From Chloroflexota bacterium (GTDB lineage Bacteria; Chloroflexota; Anaerolineae; Anaerolineales; Villigracilaceae), in assembly GCA_016234495.1 (NCBI GenBank), contig JACRBI010000003.1:1-59292 (forward strand): a DNA stretch of 59,292 nucleotides. Direction: 5' to 3'. The notes beneath the pieces are model-generated. The model had not been told where the DNA came from. It searched no databases and was given only the letters and a program-made list of their open reading frames with translations. This document shows positions 5,980 through 14,847 of the stretch, piece by piece. The translations under genes were made by a program, and so were the position numbers. Each line of letters opens with the position of its first letter. Positions within the stretch are counted from its first letter, which is position 1.

Positions 5980-8805
5980 ATGATAAACATAAAAATCAAC
6001 GGACAATCCATTCAAGCAGAGTCAGGGCAAACCATTTTACAGGCCGCGCAAATGCACGGAATTGAAGTCCCAACTTTGTGCTATCACAAGGATTTGAATC
6101 CGACGGGCAACTGCCGCATGTGCGTGGTTGAAGTGAAAGGCGGGAGATTTTTACAAGCGGCTTGTGTCACACCTGTTTGGGATGGCATGGAAATTCAGAC
6201 TCACAGCGAAAAGGTCACCAAAGACCGCAAGCTGACATTGGAACTGATGCTCGCCAATCATCCGCAGGATTGCATCACCTGTGACGTAAGCGGCGAATGT
6301 GAACTGCAAGACCTGGCTTATGAATACAAAGCCTCCGCGCCGACGTGGGGAAGCAAAGGCGCTCGCTACCCGGTAGACAGCGACCCGAATCCATTCATCC
6401 GCGTGGACATGAATCGCTGCATCCTGTGCCGACGCTGCGTATCAGCCTGCGCCGAGATTCAAGTCCGCGATGTGTGGGGCGTGGCAAAACGCGGGTTTGA
6501 CGAAGTCATCGTGGCAGGAGCAAACGTCCCGATGTTGGAAGCGCGGTGTGAGTCCTGCGGTCAATGCGTGGCGTATTGTCCAACGGGCGCATTATCCAAC
6601 AAGATGAATTACGGAATGGCGCGCACACATCAGGTGAAGAAGGTGACCACGACTTGTTCATACTGCGGCGTGGGCTGTCAATTTGATTTGCTTGTAAAAA
6701 ACGATAAGGTCATCGGTGTGCAGTCCAACCCAAATGCTCCAGTCAACGGCATGGCGCTATGCGTGAAAGGACGTTATGGCTACGATTACGTTCATCATCC
6801 AGAACGGTTGAAGAAGCCGAGGGTGAGAAGATATTTATTAGACGGCAGACCGAAGACGGTGGACGGTCAACGGTCGACGGTCGATGGTCATTGGGATTGG
6901 GTCGAGGTGGAATGGGACGTGGCTCTCGATATTGCGGCAAAGAAGTTCATGGAAATCCGCGATAATTTCGGCGCAGATTCGCTTGGCTTCCTCACTTCGG
7001 CGAAATGCACGAATGAAGAAAATTTTCTGATGAACAAACTGGCGCGGCAGGTCGTTGGCACAAACAACATTGACCACTGCGCCCGTCTCTGACACTCCAG
7101 CACGGTAGCCGGTCTGGCTGCCTCCTTCGGCTCGGGCGCAATGTCCAACAGCATGGACGATGTCGCCAAATTCGCAAAAGCTTTTTTTATCATTGGTTCG
7201 AACACCACCGAGCAGCACCCGGTCTTCGGGACGATGCTTCGCCGCGCGGTTAAATTTCGCGGCGCGAAACTGGTCGTGGCGGACCCGCGCAAAATTGACA
7301 TCACCGATTTTGCCACCCTGCATCTCCGCCAGCGCCCCGGCACAGACATTGCCCTCATCAACGGGTTGATGTATATCATCCTCGAAAAAGGCTGGGAGGA
7401 TAAATCCTTCATCGACGAGCGCACCGAAAACTTTGACGAGTTCAAAGCCACGGTGATGAATTATCCGCCTGACAAGGTTGCAGAGATCACCGGCATTCCC
7501 GTTGAAAAAATTTATGAAGCAGCGGAGATTCTCGCGGTCAATTCGCCGATGGCAGTCATGTGGGCGATGGGCATCACCCAACACATCGTGGGTGTGCGCA
7601 ACGTGATGGACCTCGCCAACCTGCAGATGCTGCTTGGCAACATGGGCAAACCCGGCGGCGGAGTCAACCCGCTGCGCGGACAAAACAACGTGCAAGGCGC
7701 GTGCGACATGGGCGGGTTGCCGAATGTGTTCCCGGCATATCAGCCGGTCACAAACCTGGAAGTGATTGAGAAGTTTGCGAAAGCATGGGGGCTGGACAGT
7801 GGACCGAGGACGATGGACGGAAAAACTGTCCGCGGTCTATCGTCCACCGTCGGAGCAACCGTCACCGAAATGATGCCGGGTATTCTTGAAGGAAAAGTGC
7901 ATTCACTTTACATTCTCGGCGAAGACCCGGTCATGTCGGACCCCGACACAAAGCATATCCGTCACTGCCTCGAGTCCATTGATTTTCTGGTCTTGCAGGA
8001 AATCTTCCCTTCGGAAACCTCAGCCTATGCAGACATACTTTTGCCCGGCGTGAGCTTCGCAGAAAAAGACGGAACATTCACCAACACAGAGCGGCGCGTG
8101 CAGATGGTGCGCAAAGCGATTCCGACTCAAGGTGATGCGCGGGATGATTGGTGGATCATCTCTCAGATTGCAAAACGCATCTTGTCCGGGACCAGTGAGC
8201 GGGTACGGTCCGATGCGCCTTATTCTGGCTGGGAGTATTCCAGCCCGTCCGCGATCATGTCCGAGATCAATTCCCTAACTCCATCCTACGGCGGAATCAC
8301 ACATGCGCGGCTCGAAGCCGGCGAACGATTGCAATGGCCCTGCCCAACAGCAGATCATCCCGGCACGCCGATTTTGCACAGCAAACAATTCACGCGCGGC
8401 AAAGGGAAGTTCATGCCGATTGAGCATGTGCCGCCCGCCGAAAAGCCCGACGATGACTATCCAATGTTGATGAGCACCGGGCGCGTGCTCTATCACTGGC
8501 ATGGCGGACAGATGTCACGCCGCGCAAAAGGCTTGATGGAAGTTTATGGAGAAGCGCTGGTTGAGATGAATCCGAATGATGCAGAGAGGCTGGGACTCAA
8601 CGGAAAATATATTGTGCGGGTTACATCGCGGCGCGGGCATATCGAAGCCCAAGCCTGGGTCACTGACCGCGTGCCGCCCGGCATGGTGTACGCCAACTTC
8701 CACTTCCCCAATGCGTCAGCCAATGAGTTAACTCATGCCGCGCTTGACCCGGTGGCAAAAATTCCCGAATACAAAGTTATAGCCGTAAAAGTTGAATTAG
8801 CGTAA
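5980..8805 (+). CDS. fdhA: Selenocysteine-containing formate dehydrogenase catalytic subunit (UGA read through at 7090)
   Basis: The gene codes 941 residues when the UGA at 7090-7092 is read as selenocysteine 371; the frame is open on both sides. Domains in order: NuoG-like [2Fe-2S] (Cys34, 45, 48, 62), His94/Cys98/Cys101/Cys107 cluster, two [4Fe-4S] (Cys147, 150, 153, 157 and Cys190, 193, 196, 200), then the Mo/W-bis-MGD domain with its [4Fe-4S] (Cys226, 229, 233, 261). The UGA sits in H-C-A-R-L-U-H-S-S-T-V-A-G, matching E. coli FDH-H (CCARV-U-HGPSVAGL). There is no Tat signal, so it is cytosolic. With NuoEF it should oxidise formate and reduce NAD+, possibly reversibly. Two heptad-derived inserts are present (around residues 290-306 and 605-625). 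AAGG precedes the ATG. Confidence 0.94.
6856..6897 (+). repeat. GGTC heptad array inserted in fdhA
   Basis: Four clean 7-base units (ACGGTCA, ACGGTCG, ACGGTCG, ATGGTCA) plus degenerate flanks code about fifteen extra residues between R-L-K-x-P-x-x-R-R and the conserved W-D-x-A-L-D-x-A segment of the molybdopterin domain. Confidence 0.7.
7090..7122 (+). promoter_or_regulatory. Bacterial SECIS element for Sec371 of fdhA
   Basis: The UGA (7090-7092) is followed after exactly 11 bases by a 7-bp hairpin: GGTAGCC (7104-7110), loop GGTCT (7111-7115), GGCTGCC (7116-7122). E. coli fdhF has the same 11-base spacing and a GGUCU-containing loop, the site bound by the SelB elongation factor. This argues strongly for selenocysteine insertion rather than a true stop. 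Confidence 0.92.
7793..7852 (+). repeat. Inverted heptad repeat inserted in fdhA
   Basis: GGAC-type units (GGACAGT, GGACCGA, GGACGAT, GGACGGA) are followed by their inverted counterparts (CTGTCCG, CGGTCTA, TCGTCCA), so the segment can fold back on itself. It is translated in frame as an extra loop between F-A-K-A-W-G and the conserved V-T-E-M-M. Confidence 0.65.
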
Positions 8806-8829
8806 AATATGCCCAAGGAGAAAACGCCC

Positions 8830-9276
8830 ATGACCACTGTCCGCAAATTACTCGAATCGAAAGATACTGAAACCAATTATTCCGTCGCGTCAACCGACAC
8901 CGTGCTGCAGGCCGTCAAAGTAATGACGGACGCCCACATCGGCGCAGTGCTGGTCACTGAAGACGGGAAGATCGTCGGCATCTACACCGAGCGCGACTAT
9001 TTGTACAAGGGCGAGATCGAGGGGCGCTCTGCAAAAGACACAAAGATCAAGGACGTAATGATCTCCAAAATGGTCACAGTCACAATGGATACGACCACCG
9101 AGCAATGCATCGGCCTGATGCGGCAGTACAACATCCGCCATTTGCCGGTGGTGGAGAATGAGCATCTTGTAGGCCTCGTGTCCATGCGCGATGTAATGTT
9201 CGCCGTGATCGCAAACAAGGAAAGTGAGATCCGAGGGCTGGAAAATTACATCATGGGTTCCGGATTTCAATCGTAG
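8830..9276 (+). CDS. CBS-domain pair protein
   Basis: This 148-residue stand-alone Bateman module has two CBS repeats (about residues 1-65 and 75-135). Motifs include VTEDGKIVGIYTERDYLYKG and VVENEHLVGLVSMRDVMF, each ending in the usual G-x-h-T/S-x-R-D-h. Such proteins bind adenine nucleotides and sense energy state. An ATG at 8809 also exists, but AAGGAG (8814-8819) lies 10 bases before the ATG at 8830, so I chose the latter. It starts 24 bases after fdhA and is probably cotranscribed with it, which suggests but does not show a regulatory link to formate metabolism. Confidence 0.88.
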   Translation: MTTVRKLLESKDTETNYSVASTDTVLQAVKVMTDAHIGAVLVTEDGKIVGIYTERDYLYKGEIEGRSAKDTKIKDVMISKMVTVTMDTTTEQCIGLMRQYNIRHLPVVENEHLVGLVSMRDVMFAVIANKESEIRGLENYIMGSGFQS

Positions 9277-9313
9277 TTAATATCTTTTTCGGCACACGAA
9301 TCCTCATCACATT

Positions 9314-9355
9314 AGAATGAAAATGCGCAGCCTTGAGGCTGCGCATTTTCATTCT
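9314..9355. terminator. Bidirectional terminator between the CBS gene and the SGNH gene
   Basis: A perfect 19-bp stem (9314-9332 with 9337-9355) has a TTGA loop, A-rich on one side and T-rich on the other. It lies between convergent genes and can serve both strands. Confidence 0.85.
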
Positions 9356-9426
9356 ATAAGCCGACAACTCCTTCAGCGGTTTGAAGTTGGCGAACAAAAG
9401 GTAGTGATATCTGCCATCAACAAGCA

Positions 9427-10374
9427 CTAATATTCCGGGATAACAGGAATCAAAAGCTGGATAATTTTATCGGTTCGAGCTTCTCTTCCAGCACGATTCA
9501 TATGGTAATACGAATCAAAAAATAGCTCTTCTGGATAAGCAAAATCTTGTGGAGTGCCTAGTATTGGAAATTCAAGTCCGGCAGACAAGATCTTATATAG
9601 CTCAGAAAATTTTTTATCTTGAGCTGCGTAGTCCTCCACAAGTATTCCCGGAAACATAAAATAAACACGAACGTTGGCCGAAACACAAGCTTGGGAGAAT
9701 GCATTTAGAAGATGCATCGACGGGATCATGTAAGATGTTTTTAAATTATCTTCTGATGGAAGTTTTAAGTGAATCTTTTCCTTTTGAGGAATTGGCTTGT
9801 CAAGATGAGATATCAGGTCTCCCTGTCGATTAAAACCTTGACGAAAATATATCTTGCTGTCAATATCAACGCCCTTGACAGCCCGAATCAGGTCTCCCTC
9901 CAACGTTTGAAGAATTCCAGTAGTAACAACCCATAATTGATTAGGGGAACTTAATGCCGATGTACATTCCGGACAAGCTTTAATCATATATCCCAGAAGC
10001 TTAGGAGTACCGTCGAGGCTAAACGCATACAAATGTTGATATTCAGGCAGAACAATCACAATATCCCCTTCCTGCAACCCCTCTTCAACTTCATTAAGCA
10101 TAAATCTTAATCCGGCCCCGGCCGTTAAACCCATGTTGATCACAGGAATATGAAAAAAGTTCTCTATTTTTTCGCTATCAATGCTTAGCGCTACATTTGA
10201 CCCACCTACCAGGATTATTCTCGGCGATTCAACTGAATGCAACAAGCGATGTTTTTCGTTAGCCGCCGCCAAGTAACTGTCAGTATCAGCAGGAATTATT
10301 ATTATCAAAGCCATGATATTTAAAGCAACAAGCAAGGCAAGTAATGATAAGTTGCGAATAAGCTTGGCCATCAT
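9427..10374 (-). CDS. SGNH-hydrolase-like partner of the MBOAT acyltransferase
   Basis: This 315-residue protein has an N-terminal membrane anchor (residues 8-28) and an exported domain. VGGSNVALSID (56-66) places Ser59 as a candidate nucleophile, and DSYYHMN close to the C-terminus gives the D-x-x-H pair of the SGNH/AlgJ/DltD-like fold. Such proteins act with an MBOAT channel protein to O-acylate extracellular polymers. The gene starts 11 bases after the MBOAT gene in the same direction, with AGAGG before the ATG. The acceptor polymer is unknown; a cell-wall or exopolysaccharide is likely. Confidence 0.75.
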   Translation of the reverse strand: MMAKLIRNLSLLALLVALNIMALIIIIPADTDSYLAAANEKHRLLHSVESPRIILVGGSNVALSIDSEKIENFFHIPVINMGLTAGAGLRFMLNEVEEGLQEGDIVIVLPEYQHLYAFSLDGTPKLLGYMIKACPECTSALSSPNQLWVVTTGILQTLEGDLIRAVKGVDIDSKIYFRQGFNRQGDLISHLDKPIPQKEKIHLKLPSEDNLKTSYMIPSMHLLNAFSQACVSANVRVYFMFPGILVEDYAAQDKKFSELYKILSAGLEFPILGTPQDFAYPEELFFDSYYHMNRAGREARTDKIIQLLIPVIPEY

Positions 10375-10385
10375 CTAAACTGCCT

Positions 10386-11843
10386 CTAAAACTTAAAATA
10401 GACAAATTCAGTGGGCTTCTGATAAATTTGACCAAAAACAATGATACACACCAATACCCCCACATATAAAGCCCATCTAACTGAGAAATGTTTTTTTGCC
10501 AACAGAATCCTAAGTGAGCCCCGCTCTTGAAAATAATGAACAACCTCCATTATAAGAATAAAGAATAATGTAATGAAGAATTCATCATTCCCCAAAAGGG
10601 TATTGCCGATCTCGGAAATTGAGCTATATGACCAATCGGTTAATATTTTCCCGGTTACAAATAGTGCAGATTCGAGAGATGGTGATCTGAAAAAAACCCA
10701 CGCAAAACACACAAGCATCAGCACAAATATTCTTTGAAAAATTTGCAATATCCACAAAGGGGGTATTAATTGGATCCTTTCAGGAACGGCGCCCCAAAGT
10801 TTCTGAATATAAATCTCTGCAACGCGATAAACCCCGTGGAGAGCGCCCCAGATTACGAATGTCCAGTTTGCCCCATGCCATAATCCACTCACCAGGAAAA
10901 CAATAAACAAATTGATCTGCCAACGCAAAACCGAAACTCGCCTCCCTCCCAACGGAATATATAAATAATCCCTGAACCAGGTTGACAATGAAATATGCCA
11001 GCGTTCCCAAAACTCCGAAATGGAAAGTGCCAGATACGGTCTTTTGAAATTGGCCATCAGCTTGAAACCCATCACCTGCGCGGCGCCGATGGCAATATCG
11101 CTGTACCCTGAAAAATCACAAAAGATCTGCACTGCAAAAAGCACTGTTGCCAATGCCAGTTCGGGGCCTGAAAACCTCTCCGGGCTGTTGTAATAATGAC
11201 TTACCATCGGCGCAAGCCTGTCTGCTATTACTACTTTTTTGAACAGTCCCCAGGTCATTAGCTTTAATCCATCCGTAACTCTTTGATAATCAATAAAGTG
11301 CTCTTCGTGAAATTGATGCAGCATATTCTGTGGGCGCTCAATCGGGCCAGCTACCAGCTGCGGATAGAACAAAACATAAAGCGCATAAATCCCAAAATGC
11401 CGTTCTGCCTTCTGATGCCCCCGAAAGACCTCGACGGTATAGCTCATGGCTTGAAAGGTGTGAAAGGATAATCCGATTGGAAGAATTATTTTCAAATTCC
11501 CCGGCGAGTAATTCCAACCCGCCATATCAGCCAGACCGGAAAGGTTTGTGTTTAAAAAGTCGAAATATTTAAAAAAGACAAGGAATCCGATATTGGCGAT
11601 CAGGCTCAGAAGCAGGTAAGTTTTTTTTCTGCCTGAAGATCTCGCTTCCTCAATCCAGATGCCCGCAAAATAATCCACGACAATGGTTGCTCCGAGGATC
11701 AAAATATAGGATGGAACAAATGCCATGTAAAAATAGGCACTTGCGCCAAGCAAAAACCACCAACGGTGTTTATGGGGCAATAGAAAATATAAGATTACGA
11801 CGACCGGAAAAAATAATGCAAATTGAAAAGAGTTGAAAAGCAT
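10386..11843 (-). CDS. MBOAT family O-acyltransferase (AlgI/DltB-like)
   Basis: This 485-residue multi-pass protein belongs to the membrane-bound O-acyltransferase family. Diagnostic segments are PQLVAGPIERP (161-171), the FCDFSGYSDIAIG stretch (241-253), SISEFWERWHISLS (274-287) and the conserved catalytic His323 in SGLWHGANW. It passes acyl groups across the membrane to a polysaccharide or teichoic-acid-like acceptor with the SGNH partner that follows. The N-terminus MLFNSFQFALFF is typical for AlgI-like proteins, supporting this start. The ribosome binding site is weak. Confidence 0.93.
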   Translation of the reverse strand: MLFNSFQFALFFPVVVILYFLLPHKHRWWFLLGASAYFYMAFVPSYILILGATIVVDYFAGIWIEEARSSGRKKTYLLLSLIANIGFLVFFKYFDFLNTNLSGLADMAGWNYSPGNLKIILPIGLSFHTFQAMSYTVEVFRGHQKAERHFGIYALYVLFYPQLVAGPIERPQNMLHQFHEEHFIDYQRVTDGLKLMTWGLFKKVVIADRLAPMVSHYYNSPERFSGPELALATVLFAVQIFCDFSGYSDIAIGAAQVMGFKLMANFKRPYLALSISEFWERWHISLSTWFRDYLYIPLGGRRVSVLRWQINLFIVFLVSGLWHGANWTFVIWGALHGVYRVAEIYIQKLWGAVPERIQLIPPLWILQIFQRIFVLMLVCFAWVFFRSPSLESALFVTGKILTDWSYSSISEIGNTLLGNDEFFITLFFILIMEVVHYFQERGSLRILLAKKHFSVRWALYVGVLVCIIVFGQIYQKPTEFVYFKF

Positions 11844-11874
11844 CCTTGGTATCTGTCATCCTTAAATTCATAGT

Positions 11875-11905
11875 GTGGATGGCTGCTGAGCCAACGGCCA
11901 TCCAC
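11875..11905 (-). terminator. Hairpin between alaS and the MBOAT gene
   Basis: A perfect 9-bp stem (GTGGATGGC 11875-11883 with 11897-11905) lies directly after the alaS stop on the minus strand. No long U tract follows, so termination may be partial and the MBOAT pair could be read from alaS transcripts. Confidence 0.5.
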
Positions 11906-11909
11906 CGGC

Positions 11910-14636
11910 TTACTTCAACTTCTCTTCAACAGCCTTCGCCACTTTACCCAGCACCTCGCTGACCGCCCCATCGGGTAAACTCCCCTGCGCGAGATTTGGA
12001 CGTCCGCCGCCTTTGCCGCCGATGTCTGCGATGAGATCACCTGCCTTGAGTCCACGTTTGACAAGGTCTTCGGTCACGACCGCAATGACAGTTGCTCCTG
12101 TTACGAGGACAGCCGCTCCTGCTTTGGGATATTTCTCGCGGAACTTGTCGGCTAACATGCGCAAAGTGTCTACGTTCGAGTCTGGGATTTCAACTGCAAG
12201 CACATTAACATCTTTCACAAGTTGAAGGTTGGAAAGTTGAAGGTTGAAGGTTGAAAGAGCAGAATGCGCGCGGAGGTTGGCGAGTTCCTTCTTGAGTTCA
12301 GAAACTTCATCCTGCAGCGCATCTACTTTGGCAGGCACTTCTTCCACGGAGGATTTCAAAGAACCTGCCGCTTGTTTCAAGGTCTTGAAACGCTTGTTGA
12401 TAAGTTCGTACGCGCCACGGCCTGTGACTGCCTCAATGCGGCGAATACCAGCCGCCGCCGAACCTTCGCTGACAATAATGAACGCGCCGATGTCAGAAGT
12501 GCGGTCAATATGTGTGCCGCCGCAAAGTTCGAAGGAGTATTTGGCTGCCGCATTTTCGTCCAGAATGGAAACTGTCCTCACGATCTCGCCATATTTTTCG
12601 CCAAACAAAGCCATCGCGCCTTCCTTCTTGGCTTCATCCAGCGGCTTGATCACTTTGACCACGGGCATATCCGCCGCAATTGCGTCGTTGACCATCTTCT
12701 CAACCCGTTCAATCTGCTCGGAAGTCATACCTTCTGGCTGAGTGAAGTCGAAGCGCAGATATTTGGGAGAGACAAGCGAGCCTGCCTGACGGGCATGATC
12801 GCCGAGGACTTCGTGCAGCGCCTTATGCAGCAGATGTGTGGCGGTGTGATTGCGCATGATGTTGTGACGGCGAGTCATGTCCACTTCGGCGACAGCTTTG
12901 TCACTCACTTTGGGTTGACCAGAGATGACCTGTCCGATGTGGGTGATAACTCCAGCCGCAGCACGGCGGACGCCAGTCACTTCTATTTCCCAATCATTGC
13001 CGCGAATATACCCTTCGTCGCCAACCTGACCACCAGACTCAATATAGAAACCTGTCTTGGGCAGGATGACTTCAACGACATCATCGAGGGAGGCAGAGGG
13101 AACTGATTCGCCGTTGACGACCAAAGCGAGGACTTCGCCTTCCACGCGCGGGCTGTTGTATGGGTCGTATTCAATACCATCTTTGCCTAGCAGGGGCGGG
13201 GTAGCCCCGCCCTTATCTGATTGCAGGTCTTTCAAGATGTTAGCGAAGTATTCAGAATCCTCACCGCCGAGTTTGCCCATGGCTTTGCCGCCACCAGAGG
13301 CTTTACTGTGTTCGTTCTTGGCTTCGGTGAAACCTGCTTCGTCAATGTCGAGTCCCTGTTCGCGGGCGATGTCGCGGCTGATCTCAAAGGGCAAGCCGTA
13401 GGTGGCATACAGGTCGAAGGCGATGTGTCCATCGAGGGAGGGTTTGTTTGATGCGCGAATCTCGTCGAGCTGATTCTGCAAGTGAGCAGTACCAGCTTCA
13501 ACGGTCCGCGCGAAGCGGACTTCCTCGCGAGTCAGGTTATCGAAAATGGTCGCCTTGTTCTTTTCGAGTTCGGGATAAAAATCGCCGTATTCTTTAATCA
13601 CAGCCTCGGCAACTTTGGCGAGGAAAGGTTCGTTGAGTTTTATTTTGCCGCCAAAACGCGCCGCGCGGCGAATCAACATGCGCGTGACGTAATTGCGTTT
13701 CGCATTGCCAGGGACGACGCCATCGGCAATGAGGAAGGCGGCGGAGCGGACATGGTCGCAAATGACGCGGTAGGGCGTGAAGTTTTCGAGCATTTCTTTT
13801 TCGGTGTGACCTGTGAGCGAGCGCAGAAGGTCGAGCGAGCCGGTGAAGAGGTCGGTCTTATAGTTTGAGTCGACGCCCTGCAAAACGGAGACGATGCGCT
13901 CGAAGCCCATGCCCGTGTCAACGTGTTTGGCAGGTAGGAGTTCGAGGCGGCCATCATCAAATTGGTTATATTGAATGAAGACGTTATTCCACAATTCAAG
14001 GAAGCGCGTGCATTCGCCGTTCACGCCGCAGAGATGCTCTGTGCCGCGCATATTGTCGCGCTCTTCGCCGAGGTCAATATGGATTTCGGAGCATGGGCCG
14101 CAGGGGCCGGTCTCTGCCATTTGCCAGAAGTTTTCCTTGCGCCCAAAAAATAAAACGTGTGAAGGGTCGAAGCCGGGCTGTGACTTCCATATGTCAGCGG
14201 CCTCATCATCCTGTGGGACGTTGCCTTTGTCGTCTTGAAAACAGGTGGCATAGAGTTTGTCTTTGGGAAGCCCCCACACTTCGGTCAGCAACTGCCAAGA
14301 CCATGCAATGGCGTCTGTCTTGTAGTAGTCGCCGAAAGACCAGTTGCCGAGCATTTCAAAAAAGGTGTGATGCGTGTCGTCGCGGCCTACATCTTCGAGG
14401 TCATTGTGTTTGCCTGCCACGCGCATACACTTCTGCGAGTCGACGGCGCGTTTGTAGGGTTTCGTGTCGGTGCCAACAAAAACATCTTTGAACTGCACCA
14501 TGCCCGAGTTTGTGAAGAGAAGCGTAGCGTCCCCGCCTGGCACAAGCGACATGGACGGCACGGCTGTATGTCCGTGCTCGACGAAGAAATCTATAAAGTC
14601 CTGGCGGATCTGGTTGCCTGTTAGTTTTTTACTCAT
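11910..14636 (-). CDS. alaS: Alanyl-tRNA synthetase
   Basis: This 908-residue cytosolic enzyme charges tRNA-Ala. The N-terminus MSKKLTGNQIRQDFIDFFVEHGH starts the class II catalytic core (FTNSGMVQFKDVF, GRDDTHHTFFEMLGNWSFGDY). The editing domain has NHTATHLLHKAL and CGGTHI zinc ligands, and the C-terminal glycine-rich domain (GGKGGGRPNLAQG) is present. The open frame runs further upstream, but the ATG at 14636 has GGAG 6 bases before it and gives the family N-terminus. Two repeat-derived stretches are in frame: KGGATPPLL from a palindrome (13192-13213) and STFNLQLSNLQL from a heptad array (12221-12257). Both lie in variable linkers. Confidence 0.95.
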   Translation of the reverse strand: MSKKLTGNQIRQDFIDFFVEHGHTAVPSMSLVPGGDATLLFTNSGMVQFKDVFVGTDTKPYKRAVDSQKCMRVAGKHNDLEDVGRDDTHHTFFEMLGNWSFGDYYKTDAIAWSWQLLTEVWGLPKDKLYATCFQDDKGNVPQDDEAADIWKSQPGFDPSHVLFFGRKENFWQMAETGPCGPCSEIHIDLGEERDNMRGTEHLCGVNGECTRFLELWNNVFIQYNQFDDGRLELLPAKHVDTGMGFERIVSVLQGVDSNYKTDLFTGSLDLLRSLTGHTEKEMLENFTPYRVICDHVRSAAFLIADGVVPGNAKRNYVTRMLIRRAARFGGKIKLNEPFLAKVAEAVIKEYGDFYPELEKNKATIFDNLTREEVRFARTVEAGTAHLQNQLDEIRASNKPSLDGHIAFDLYATYGLPFEISRDIAREQGLDIDEAGFTEAKNEHSKASGGGKAMGKLGGEDSEYFANILKDLQSDKGGATPPLLGKDGIEYDPYNSPRVEGEVLALVVNGESVPSASLDDVVEVILPKTGFYIESGGQVGDEGYIRGNDWEIEVTGVRRAAAGVITHIGQVISGQPKVSDKAVAEVDMTRRHNIMRNHTATHLLHKALHEVLGDHARQAGSLVSPKYLRFDFTQPEGMTSEQIERVEKMVNDAIAADMPVVKVIKPLDEAKKEGAMALFGEKYGEIVRTVSILDENAAAKYSFELCGGTHIDRTSDIGAFIIVSEGSAAAGIRRIEAVTGRGAYELINKRFKTLKQAAGSLKSSVEEVPAKVDALQDEVSELKKELANLRAHSALSTFNLQLSNLQLVKDVNVLAVEIPDSNVDTLRMLADKFREKYPKAGAAVLVTGATVIAVVTEDLVKRGLKAGDLIADIGGKGGGRPNLAQGSLPDGAVSEVLGKVAKAVEEKLK
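12221..12257. repeat. GTTGAAG heptad array inside alaS
   Basis: Units GTTGAAG, GTTGGAA, GTTGAAG, GTTGAAG and GTTGAAA at a 7-8-base step are translated on the minus strand as S-T-F-N-L-Q-L-S-N-L-Q-L in the linker before the C-terminal domain. Confidence 0.65.
13192..13213. repeat. GC-rich palindrome inside alaS
   Basis: GGGCGGGG (13194-13201), loop TAG and CCCCGCCC (13205-13212) form a hairpin flanked by short A/T ends. It codes G-G-A-T-P-P-L-L in a linker after the catalytic core that is normally shorter. Confidence 0.55.
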
Positions 14637-14676
14637 GAGTGCTCCGAGAGATTTAAGTTGGGGAATTATACCAAGT

Positions 14677-14703
14677 GGTTGAAGGTTGATGGTTGAAAAT
14701 TGG
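14677..14703. repeat. GTTGAAG heptad array in the alaS leader
   Basis: GGTTGAA, GGTTGAT and GGTTGAA units at a 7-base step lie about 40 bases upstream of the alaS start and match the array inside alaS. Confidence 0.55.
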
Positions 14704-14770
14704 AATGCCATTTTATCCGAGGGGGACAGTTTTGTAATTCTTGCAGCCCGTAAATATGACAAATCGGGTC

Positions 14771-14799
14771 TTGTAATTCATCTTGGAAAGTTGTATAGT
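14771..14799 (+). promoter_or_regulatory. Sigma-70-type promoter of the large secreted protein
   Basis: TTGTAA (14771-14776), a 17-base spacer and TATAGT (14794-14799) predict a transcript starting near 14806 with a leader of about 109 bases. Confidence 0.55.
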
Positions 14800-14814
14800 A
14801 ATAACAATTAACCA

Positions 14815-14847
14815 CCGGGACAAACGGTTCATTCTTTTTTGTCTCGG
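14815..14847 (+). promoter_or_regulatory. Leader hairpin upstream of the large secreted protein
   Basis: CCGGGACAAA (14815-14824) pairs with TTTGTCTCGG (14838-14847) to give a 10-bp stem including one G-U pair, close to the predicted transcript start. It does not match a riboswitch family I can name. Confidence 0.4.

Noticed and set aside
7090-7092. Nonsense mutation or sequencing error splitting fdhA into two genes
   Set aside because: The UGA is at the known Sec/Cys active-site position and is followed by a SECIS hairpin at the correct distance. A random stop would not have this.
6838-7695. Long open frame of 285 codons on the minus strand
   Set aside because: It is antisense to fdhA, has the composition of a shadow frame (many His, Val, Asp) and no ribosome binding site or recognisable domain.
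12264-13106. 280-codon open frame on the plus strand
   Set aside because: Antisense to alaS, no known domain, no ribosome binding site.
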